The translations under genes and the position numbers were made by a program. A stretch of DNA of 6,485 nt. Source: an uncultured Muribaculaceae bacterium. GTDB lineage: Bacteria > Bacteroidota > Bacteroidia > Bacteroidales > Muribaculaceae. This document shows, in pieces, positions 1 to 6,159 of this stretch. The notes beneath the pieces are model-generated. The model was not told the DNA's origin. It saw only the letters and a list, made by a program, of their open reading frames with translations, and ran no database searches. The stretch is taken from contig CAJTXU010000061.1 of NCBI GenBank assembly GCA_910584125.1, positions 1 through 6,485 of the forward strand, read 5' to 3'. The first letter of the stretch is position 1. Each line of letters opens with the position of its first letter.

Positions 1-88
1 TTATCATTGATAATTCATCATTAATCATTAGGATAATCCCTAATGGGGCGGATTGAGGAGCGTTTCGGGGGAGGGGACGGCGGGAGCG

Positions 89-108
89 GCGTGGCGCAGC
101 GTGGCGCA
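89..108. repeat. Tandem 10-bp repeat, two perfect copies
   Basis: The word GCGTGGCGCA occurs at 89-98 and again directly at 99-108. It lies in the G-rich stretch upstream of the large gene. Its function is unknown; it may be slippage or part of a leader structure. Confidence 0.75.
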
Positions 109-220
109 CATCGGCGGTGTTGTGGCCGTTGTTTCGGTGCGGTATGTTGCATTTACGGGCAGGAAGCCACACTTTTATGCTCACGGAAATTTACGCCACG
201 TCTCGCGAAACGACCCGTGA

Positions 221-240
221 AAAACTCGAAAAAACTCGAA
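221..240. repeat. Tandem 10-bp repeat just upstream of the start codon
   Basis: The word AAAACTCGAA occurs at 221-230 and 231-240 with no gap, followed by AAATTAAAAC. It ends 39 bases before the start codon, so it probably falls in the promoter or 5' leader of the large gene. It may simply be slippage in an A-rich stretch. Confidence 0.75.
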
Positions 241-279
241 AAATTAAAACAACACAAATAACTTTTTAACCCATTTAAT

Positions 280-3200
280 ATGAAAAAACTTTTAACCAGA
301 CTGCTTCTGTTTGTGGCCCTGGTGATGTTTGCTTTCCCGTCAGGAGCGAAGGATCTCTATCTCCAGGGGGATGCGAATGTCCAGGACGCCACGGAGTCTT
401 ACGGCTGGAGGGTTAGTCCGTCGTTTGACCCGTTAGAAGTGCCAATAGCTTCCGACGGATGCTATTATCTGCGGTCGTTCGGCGACTTCAAGCTAAGCTA
501 TTGTGACAACAAACCGACCAGTTGGGATAACGATGGTGGTTTCAATAAGACACTTGTCCATTTTAGTTCAAGCGGAACGTCAGATAATAATGGTGGCAAC
601 ATAAACGTCGGAAAAAATAAATATATCAAGCTTGCTCCGCGTACAGACGGTAAATTCGATGTCACTATTCAGGAGTCAAAGTTTGAAATCGGGCCGGCCA
701 CCTACAAATATCTGATCAATTATCAGGACGCAAGCGGCTCGTGGAAAACGACTTCCGAAGCTGCCATGGAGGCATCCGGCAGTCACATCTTTACCTTGAA
801 TGTGAAGAACGGTTCTGAGTTCCATATAAAGTCGGGAAGCACAAATTACGGACCGGCCATAAACGCGACGAAAGTTTACAACGGAACGATTACGGACGTC
901 ACCACAAACGGCACCAAATATCTGTGGGGCGGTGGCGACGGCGAGTTAAAGCTTACCCTCACCCTCAAGAGCGACGGTACGCCTGCTTCAATCAAACTTG
1001 AAGGGCAGGCGGTGCTTTCTAAGGATATATACATCAATGGTTTATATAAGGACCACAACTGGAATTCCACTAATGATAAGATTGAGAACGGCACTTATGT
1101 CGTTGAGTCCACATCGGGTATCCATTTCAGCTTCTTCCCCAATACGACAGTAGGCGATTGGAGTGGCCAGATGGGTCCTGACGGTTCTGTGAATCTGAAC
1201 GGTCACAACAAGGCCAAAGCCAACAGGAAGACTTTTGCTCTCGAAGCAGGCAAATACACCCTTACGAATATTACGTACGACGGCGCGACCGTCGAGTTCG
1301 ATATGACGAAGGAGGAAGTGGTGGAGCCCGATAAACTCTATTACTTCACGAAAACGGGCAACAACTGGGGCAACGCAACGGAAATCAACGTTGACGGTAC
1401 TTTCACGGTAACAAGCTCGGGCAATTCTGACAAGAAGTATTTTGTCTTCGGTAAGAACTCCACGTATAGCAACGACGCTCTTTATGGCGCCGGCAGCGAG
1501 ACGCAGGTTCAGAACGGCCAGTCCTACACCGGCCAGTCCGGCAATTCAAATGCTTTCTATGTGCTCGACGGCACATATACCGTAAAAGTCGACGATTTCA
1601 CTGACGGTGCTTCAGTCAAATTCACAGTAACAAAGTATAATGGTGGCGGCGGCGACGATACCGACATCCCCCAGTCGCTCTATCTGCGTACCAACTGGAA
1701 CAACTGGAATGACGAAAATGCATACCGAATGAAGTGGAATGCCACAGCGAAAACCTTTACCTGCGATTTTGACTACACTTCCGGCGGTGATTTCAAGTTC
1801 CATTTTATCGAGAAGAGAAATTCAAGTTGGTCGGACAAGGGCACTGTCCTTTACCCCGACAACAATAACACACCGATTTCGCAAGACTCTCCCCTTACAA
1901 TTCCCCATGTGGGCACTGTATCAGGCGACCCCAACACGTGCTGGTATTATAAAACCTCTACTTCTGAAAAAATCCGTGTCATTGTCGACTTCTCCGGTTC
2001 ACAGCCGACTGTAAGAATCGTAAAATACACCGAGACTCCAAAGCCTCATCTGGCTGGTAATATCTACCTGATGGGTACGATGCTCAACGACAATGTAGCC
2101 TCGCCCGCATGGCAAATGCTTCCGCAGGGCGACGGCACGTACGTAATTGAGAACTTCTCGATGCGTTTCACCGAGAACAAGGGAAATGACAACAATAAAG
2201 ATGTGACTTTTGGTGTTTGTAAATTCAACGAACAGGGAGTCAAGACATATCCGCTGACACTGCCTTTTGACGAGGTGCAAAACTTGAATGTCCCCACTCC
2301 GCAGGCCAACGGCCAGCAGGTGCGTAAATACTACGTACAGCCCGGCTGGGCCTACCGCGCCATTTATAACGAAAACAGCAATACGCTATCTTTCGAGCCG
2401 ATGGACGGCGGGGATTTCGAACCGATGAAAAACGTGATGCCTTATATCGGCATCCTCGGAACGAACTTCAAACAGCCCGTCAAACGCGAGACGAGAATCA
2501 ACTTTGGAACTACGATGGGCAACACCGACCTCGGCTGGCAGGAGGCATACATCGAGTACGGCCCCGGCGGTCAGCCTCTGTTCAACGCAGAGGGTACGGC
2601 TTACTACAACACCGTATGGCCTCCGCGCGAGAATATCCTTATGATTTCCGACGTCGGCACGGGCGTAGATCCCATCCCCGTCTCGTCCGATCGTCTCACT
2701 ATGAAGCGTTACAACAATGCCGAGCGCAAGTCGGGCAAGGAATGGAAGAATTATCTTACCGACCCGAAAAGAAATGACGCCGAGGAATACAACAATCTTG
2801 TGCTTGATGACGAGACAACGTATGTAAGATTCACGGCGCCCAACATGTGGATGCTCGGTGAGTTCAAGATCTGGACCGGCTGGAGCGGCGAGAAGGTTGA
2901 GTGGGGAGCCCTTTGGGACCGTCATGTATATTGGGGACCCGCAAAGGGTGATAACAATAATCCTCAGGACGGACTCTCCTCTCTTGTGACGCACAAGACC
3001 CTCGGCACAAGTTTCGAGTCGCTCAACTACTACACGCCGAAAGACGCGAATGGCAAATATACCCGTTCGTATTACCGCACGCTGGAAATCTTCATTCCTC
3101 TGAAGGATAACGGCACCGCTATCAATTTCGAGGGTGCGAAGATTTACGCCACCGAGGCCGACGGCGGCGCGCAGATCGACGCCCTCGCAAAGGGTATGAA

Positions 3201-5430
3201 CGCAGGTTACAATCCTACGCTCGCGACAAAGATTCCCGACGGCTATCGCGTCAAGGAGTATAAGATCACCCGCTATGCGTTCGAGGCCAACGTGCCTACC
3301 ACGGAGTATGCCGATAAGTTCCTGCCCGTTGACCGCGACCGTAAAGAGAGCCGCGACGGCGGGGCCATCGTGGCATCCGGCTCGCCCGAGGCAGTATGGA
3401 CGCAGACCTCTCAGTTCAATGACTTCTTCAAGGCCCAGATGAACTCGACCGACTCGTTCGGCGGCAAATACATTGACGACGGCACATATGCGGAAGGCAA
3501 GTACATCTATCGTCTTGAGGTGACTTTCGTAGACACTGAGAAAGGCATCAAGACCAAGTATGCCGATGTTTGGAGCCCGCGTGTGGAGATCATCGATGTC
3601 AATTACAATCTCAACGCGTATCCCCGCCAGCTCATCAAACTTAAAGATGAGATCAACGGATTCAACTGCATCACCTACAACCCCTCGATGAACGGCAAGC
3701 TCGTGAAGCTGGAAAATGTAGATGGCACGGAGAAGATCACCAAGGTCGACAACGCCGACCTTCCGGTGGCGGAAACGCGTAAGATCTATGACGAGACAGG
3801 ACAATGGACCAACCTGAGCGCCATCGTCTCGACGCTCCCCCAGCAGTTCATACGTCAGGGTGTCAGCCGCGAGGTAACGGTCTACCGTGCGACACGCGAT
3901 CAGGCGACTGCGGTTGACAATACCCAGACTGTCGATATGCATAATATCCAGGGCACCAACTTCTATGTGGCTCTATTCCACAACGCGACCGACATCAGGA
4001 AAGTGGATTTCAATATCGAGTTCCAGGGTAAGATCACTCTTGACGACAACAAGACCATCACGGCTCCGGAGTCTCCTGCCGAGTCCAGCATCGTCTACAC
4101 CCCGACCTTCCCGCTGCCCTATCTGGAGACGCCGAAGTTCGAGATGGTGGCACACGAGGATAACGCAAAATGGAACGACAACCAGAGTTTCAGCGACCTC
4201 CACAACTGGACGTTCACCCACGAGCATGTTAACGGCGGCACCACGAGCAACAAGAACGCCATCGGCCACGAGCTTCAGATGACCATCCCCGTGCATATGC
4301 CGAATATCAGCTCTGCGTATACTACCAAACTCAAGGATGCCGTCTACTCGAAGCTCACCGGCCTTAAGGTGAAGCACAACGGCGTCGCGCATGACGTTAC
4401 GGTGGCTGACGCAACGGAAAAGCCCGCTATCGTATACCGCAATCAGAGTCCTTACAACTGGCTGTCGCCCGACGACACTTCCGAGAATTTCTGGAAGGCC
4501 GACGAGCATGAATATGCCATGGACGGCTCATATGACGGCATCGATACCTACAAGCCTTTTGCGGCGGCCCCGGTTGTGGCAAAACTCGACCCGAGTTTCA
4601 TGAAACCGTCATCGACGTTTAAACTCTACGGCGAGCTCTACGGAACGGAGGGAGAATACTTCAATCCGGAGGATTTCAACAACTTCCCGCATCAGCGAGT
4701 GATCCACGCACGTATCTATCTCAAGACGCTTGACCATGGGCTCATGGCAGAGGGTGCTGAATCCTCGCTCAATGATGTGCTTCCGCTCGAGGGCGGCGAC
4801 AAGAGTGTCTATGTGTTCCATCTCAGGAACAACGAGACAAGCGAAGACACCAAGGTGGATGCCGGCTACATTTTCAATAGTGAGGAGAAGACATTCACGG
4901 CTGCCGACAACGACAAGGGAATGGTGATTTTCGAAGGCGCCAACTTCTATCCGCAGGAAGGCGAGTCTGGCATGGATATTGCCAATAGAATCGGTGATTG
5001 GATGCATGACATCGAGATTGAGATAGGCCAGGCGCATATGTTCTATGCGAAAAATGAGAATGCTCAGTCTGGTTATGTTGGTGGACTCTCGGGACCAACT
5101 TTCCCGACAGTCGTGAAGTCGGAGAGCAATGTCATGAGCGCACCGGCGGCGCATGTGTCCGCAGGTGAGAGCTCAGGACACAGACGCGGAAGCTACGGTG
5201 CGGAGTCGAAACTCCTCAAGGAGAATGACGACGCATATCTCTTCTCGCCGATCTATCGGTATGCGAAGATTACCGACAATGACATCACCACAGGTATAGA
5301 CGGCATAATGACCGATGAGGCCGACGCCGAGCCCGTATACTACAACCTGCAGGGTGTGCGCGTTCAGAATCCGGGCAAGGGTCTCTACATCAAGGTGACC
5401 GGCAACCGCTCGGAGAAAGTAATCCTCTGA
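280..5430 (+). CDS. Very large exported protein with repeated N-terminal beta-sandwich-like modules and a C-terminal sorting-like tail
   Basis: The protein has 1716 residues and I do not recognise it as a named family. The ATG at 280 is supported by an in-frame TAA at 259-261 and an immediate signal peptide: MKKLL start, hydrophobic core at residues 7-19, likely cleavage after Ala23 (SGA/KD). No cysteine follows the cleavage site, so it is not a lipoprotein. Residues 24-711 look like about six degenerate modules of roughly 100-120 residues. Five open with a similar strand followed by a tryptophan: KDLYLQGDAN (24), KDIYING (248), DKLYYF with GNNW (351), QSLYLRTNWNNW (465) and NIYLMG (594). A GGGGDD linker (455-460) precedes one of them. 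This resembles the carbohydrate-binding modules of SusE/SusF-type proteins, which makes glycan binding plausible but unproven. Residues about 712-1670 match nothing I know and show no catalytic motif I can name. The tail (about 1671-1716) reads TGIDGI, an acidic linker, then YYNLQGVRV and GKGLYI, ending in VIL. That is the Bacteroidetes C-terminal sorting-like motif, so export to the surface is likely. The gene stands alone and is closed by a strong terminator. Confidence 0.9.
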   Translation: MKKLLTRLLLFVALVMFAFPSGAKDLYLQGDANVQDATESYGWRVSPSFDPLEVPIASDGCYYLRSFGDFKLSYCDNKPTSWDNDGGFNKTLVHFSSSGTSDNNGGNINVGKNKYIKLAPRTDGKFDVTIQESKFEIGPATYKYLINYQDASGSWKTTSEAAMEASGSHIFTLNVKNGSEFHIKSGSTNYGPAINATKVYNGTITDVTTNGTKYLWGGGDGELKLTLTLKSDGTPASIKLEGQAVLSKDIYINGLYKDHNWNSTNDKIENGTYVVESTSGIHFSFFPNTTVGDWSGQMGPDGSVNLNGHNKAKANRKTFALEAGKYTLTNITYDGATVEFDMTKEEVVEPDKLYYFTKTGNNWGNATEINVDGTFTVTSSGNSDKKYFVFGKNSTYSNDALYGAGSETQVQNGQSYTGQSGNSNAFYVLDGTYTVKVDDFTDGASVKFTVTKYNGGGGDDTDIPQSLYLRTNWNNWNDENAYRMKWNATAKTFTCDFDYTSGGDFKFHFIEKRNSSWSDKGTVLYPDNNNTPISQDSPLTIPHVGTVSGDPNTCWYYKTSTSEKIRVIVDFSGSQPTVRIVKYTETPKPHLAGNIYLMGTMLNDNVASPAWQMLPQGDGTYVIENFSMRFTENKGNDNNKDVTFGVCKFNEQGVKTYPLTLPFDEVQNLNVPTPQANGQQVRKYYVQPGWAYRAIYNENSNTLSFEPMDGGDFEPMKNVMPYIGILGTNFKQPVKRETRINFGTTMGNTDLGWQEAYIEYGPGGQPLFNAEGTAYYNTVWPPRENILMISDVGTGVDPIPVSSDRLTMKRYNNAERKSGKEWKNYLTDPKRNDAEEYNNLVLDDETTYVRFTAPNMWMLGEFKIWTGWSGEKVEWGALWDRHVYWGPAKGDNNNPQDGLSSLVTHKTLGTSFESLNYYTPKDANGKYTRSYYRTLEIFIPLKDNGTAINFEGAKIYATEADGGAQIDALAKGMNAGYNPTLATKIPDGYRVKEYKITRYAFEANVPTTEYADKFLPVDRDRKESRDGGAIVASGSPEAVWTQTSQFNDFFKAQMNSTDSFGGKYIDDGTYAEGKYIYRLEVTFVDTEKGIKTKYADVWSPRVEIIDVNYNLNAYPRQLIKLKDEINGFNCITYNPSMNGKLVKLENVDGTEKITKVDNADLPVAETRKIYDETGQWTNLSAIVSTLPQQFIRQGVSREVTVYRATRDQATAVDNTQTVDMHNIQGTNFYVALFHNATDIRKVDFNIEFQGKITLDDNKTITAPESPAESSIVYTPTFPLPYLETPKFEMVAHEDNAKWNDNQSFSDLHNWTFTHEHVNGGTTSNKNAIGHELQMTIPVHMPNISSAYTTKLKDAVYSKLTGLKVKHNGVAHDVTVADATEKPAIVYRNQSPYNWLSPDDTSENFWKADEHEYAMDGSYDGIDTYKPFAAAPVVAKLDPSFMKPSSTFKLYGELYGTEGEYFNPEDFNNFPHQRVIHARIYLKTLDHGLMAEGAESSLNDVLPLEGGDKSVYVFHLRNNETSEDTKVDAGYIFNSEEKTFTAADNDKGMVIFEGANFYPQEGESGMDIANRIGDWMHDIEIEIGQAHMFYAKNENAQSGYVGGLSGPTFPTVVKSESNVMSAPAAHVSAGESSGHRRGSYGAESKLLKENDDAYLFSPIYRYAKITDNDITTGIDGIMTDEADAEPVYYNLQGVRVQNPGKGLYIKVTGNRSEKVIL

Positions 5431-5458
5431 CAAGACACACGACAACCCCTATATGCCG

Positions 5459-5488
5459 AAGGCGCGGAGCTGAGCTCCGCGCCTTTTT
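5459..5488 (+). terminator. Rho-independent terminator of the large gene
   Basis: A perfect 12-bp G/C-rich stem (AAGGCGCGGAGC with GCTCCGCGCCTT) closes a three-base TGA loop. The T-run continues to five T at 5484-5488. It starts 28 bases after the stop codon at 5430. This is a classic intrinsic terminator on the + strand and marks the large gene as the end of its transcription unit. Confidence 0.93.
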
Positions 5489-5509
5489 GCGTCCGCGCCC
5501 GGCGCGCGT

Positions 5510-5581
5510 TCCATGCCGGGACGCGCGAACGGTCAAGGGCGGCCGGGGACGGACCGGCCCTCCATGCCGGGACGCGCGAAC
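5510..5581. repeat. Pair of identical 21-bp direct repeats
   Basis: Two identical 21-bp copies lie at 5510-5530 and 5561-5581, 51 bases apart from start to start. Each begins TCCATGCCGGG and ends ACGCGCGAAC. The first copy is preceded by CGCGCGT, which can pair with the ACGCGCG inside the repeat. The segment between the copies contains the palindrome GGCCGG/CCGGCC. Function is unknown. Confidence 0.85.
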
Positions 5582-5595
5582 AGAGCCGCGTAGCC

Positions 5596-5706
5596 CTCTG
5601 TGCTCTCTGTGACTCCTCTGTGTGAGGCAACTTTCGCGCGAGCAGCGCGAACCACCCGGGTCGGATACTCGATGCCTCACACAGAGGGAGCACAAAGCTC
5701 ACAGAG
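5596..5706. repeat. Imperfect 34-bp inverted repeat with a nested hairpin
   Basis: The left arm (5596-5629) and the right arm (5673-5706) are reverse complements at 28 of 34 positions by hand alignment. The innermost 15 bp (CCTCTGTGTGAGGCA with TGCCTCACACAGAGG) are perfect. The 43-base spacer contains its own perfect 7-bp hairpin, TTCGCGC (5633-5639) and GCGCGAA (5645-5651), with a five-base loop. The arms are built from CTCTGTG words. The whole could form a cruciform or a long RNA stem. There is no T-run beside it, so it is not an ordinary terminator. Confidence 0.85.
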
Positions 5707-5725
5707 ATTTTATCGCGCGCAGCGC

Positions 5726-5794
5726 CCTATGGCTCTCTGGTTCTCTGGTCAAAAAAACTCTGGCTCTCTGGTCTAAATCCTATGGTTCTCTGGT
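5726..5794. repeat. Four copies of the 11-mer GGYTCTCTGGT
   Basis: Copies are at 5731-5741 (C form), 5739-5749 (T form, overlapping the first by three bases), 5762-5772 (C form) and 5784-5794 (T form). The first and last copies are each preceded by CCTAT, giving a 16-base unit CCTATGGYTCTCTGGT at 5726-5741 and 5779-5794. All lie on the same strand upstream of the tRNA promoter. The role is unknown. Confidence 0.8.
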
Positions 5795-5842
5795 TCGCGT
5801 GATTTTTTCGGTCGAAAAATTCGTTTTTGGCGGATTTTTTAT

Positions 5843-5850
5843 TAACTTTG
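5843..5850 (+). promoter_or_regulatory. Bacteroidetes-type -7 promoter box for the tRNA gene
   Basis: TAACTTTG matches the known Bacteroidetes -7 consensus TAnnTTTG exactly. It ends 12 bases before the first base of the tRNA, which would put the transcript start just ahead of the mature 5' end. A TTTG at 5826-5829 is closer than the usual -33 spacing, so I do not claim a paired -33 box. Confidence 0.65.
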
Positions 5851-5862
5851 CATATCAAAAAC

Positions 5863-5938
5863 GCGATAGTAGCTCAGTTGGTAGAGCATCAGCTTCCCAA
5901 GCTGAGGGTCGCGGGTTCGAGCCCCGTCTATCGCTCCA
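5863..5938 (+). tRNA. tRNA-Gly (anticodon CCC)
   Basis: This is a complete 76-base cloverleaf including an encoded CCA (5936-5938). The acceptor stem GCGATAG (5863-5869) pairs with CTATCGC, and T is the discriminator at 5935. The D-arm contains GCTCAGTTGGTAGAGC. The anticodon stem TCAGC/GCTGA encloses the loop TTCCCAA, giving anticodon CCC, which reads GGG glycine codons. The T-arm contains GGTTCGAGCCCC. The gene appears intact even though an integrase gene follows 221 bases downstream, consistent with an element that restores the tRNA 3' end on integration. Confidence 0.96.
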
Positions 5939-6159
5939 ATCACCCAACCCACTTTAAACAAGCCGTTTAGCCCCTCGTTCAAAAGACCCAGAAGAGCTAA
6001 AAACGCCCGGCATATTTAAAAAAAACTCAGTTTTTATACACAAAACCGCTGTTTTTTGCACATCTCTGCACAAAAATGTGTGCAAATTGTGTGCAAATTT
6101 TAGACACAGAGCAGAGGTCGCTGAAAAGTCGTGAGTCGGAGACTGAGTAGATTTTAAAT
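5939..6159. other. Non-coding region between tRNA and integrase, candidate attachment arm
   Basis: No credible gene is seen here. The first part (5939-6010) contains an imperfect inverted repeat, GCCGTTTAGC (5962-5971) and GCTAAAAACGC (5996-6006). The centre is A/T-rich. Positions 6055-6100 hold the TGCACA/TGTGCA cluster listed separately. An in-frame TAG at 6148-6150 closes the frame just upstream of the integrase start. I found no convincing promoter for the integrase; TAGATTTT at 6148-6155 is near the -7 consensus but too close to the ATG. Confidence 0.5.
6057..6098. repeat. Cluster of TGCACA/TGTGCA half-sites, with a tandem 11-bp repeat
   Basis: Two TGCACA words (6057-6062, 6067-6072) are followed by two reverse-complement TGTGCA words (6079-6084, 6090-6095). 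Start-to-start spacings are 10, 12 and 11 bases, about one helical turn each. The last two fall in a perfect tandem 11-mer, TGTGTGCAAAT, at 6077-6087 and 6088-6098. The inner pair can form a 6-bp stem with loop AAAATG. Candidates are arm-type integrase sites or an operator for the integrase gene. Confidence 0.75.

Larger units (their letters stand above)
1..279. other. Upstream intergenic region of the large secreted-protein gene
   Basis: I see no credible gene here. Bases 1-44 are A/T-rich and built from related words (ATCATTG, TCATCATTA, ATCATTA). They end in a short inverted repeat, ATTAGG (27-32) and CCTAAT (39-44). Bases 45-145 are strongly G-rich on the + strand, with runs of 4, 5, 4 and 3 G at 45-48, 67-71, 73-76 and 82-84. 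Bases 220-279 are A/T-rich, as is usual just upstream of Bacteroidetes start codons. TAACTTTT at 259-266 is one base off the Bacteroidetes -7 consensus TAnnTTTG, but it is so close to the start codon (280) that I do not call it a promoter. The real promoter and transcription start were not identified. Confidence 0.6.
5489..5842. other. Repeat-rich intergenic region without a credible gene
   Basis: This stretch lies between the terminator and the tRNA promoter box and holds no gene I can support. It starts very G/C-rich (5489-5590), becomes rich in CTCTGTG words (5594-5706), then in CTCTGG words (5731-5794), and ends A/T-rich. Short palindromes add to the structure: CGCGCGT (5503-5509) with ACGCGCG (5521-5527), and GGCCGG (5541-5546) with CCGGCC (5554-5559). 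The larger repeats are listed separately. The look is that of dispersed intergenic repeats, not decayed coding sequence. Confidence 0.7.

Noticed and set aside
43..261. Small open frame of 72 codons before the large gene
   Set aside because: Its product is a Gly/Arg/Cys-rich string produced by the G-rich stretch, then a Lys-rich tail from the A-rich stretch. It has no recognisable start signal or domain, and it spans both tandem 10-mers.
2386..3942. Long open frame on the - strand (518 codons) inside the large gene
   Set aside because: It lies fully antisense to a well-supported gene. Its Val/Leu/Arg/His-rich product is what the reverse of G/C-biased codons gives. The same applies to the shorter antisense frames at 3973-4509 and 4609-5154.
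5501..5794. CRISPR array in the repeat-rich intergenic region
   Set aside because: The repeats are too short or only two copies, the spacing is irregular, and no cas gene is nearby.
5804..5819. Short hairpin TTTTTC / GAAAAA upstream of the tRNA
   Set aside because: It is only six weak base pairs with a four-base loop in an A/T-rich stretch, so it is not convincing as a terminator or regulatory stem.
5622..5957. Open frame on the + strand running through the tRNA gene
   Set aside because: Its end (SSVGRASASQAEGRGFEPR) is the familiar false translation of a tRNA, and its start lies in the inverted repeat.
6021..6055. Two weak A/T hairpins after the tRNA (AAAAAC/GTTTTT and AAAAC/GTTTT) as tRNA terminators
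   Set aside because: The stems are five to six mostly A-T pairs and lie over 80 bases from the tRNA. Terminator function cannot be supported.
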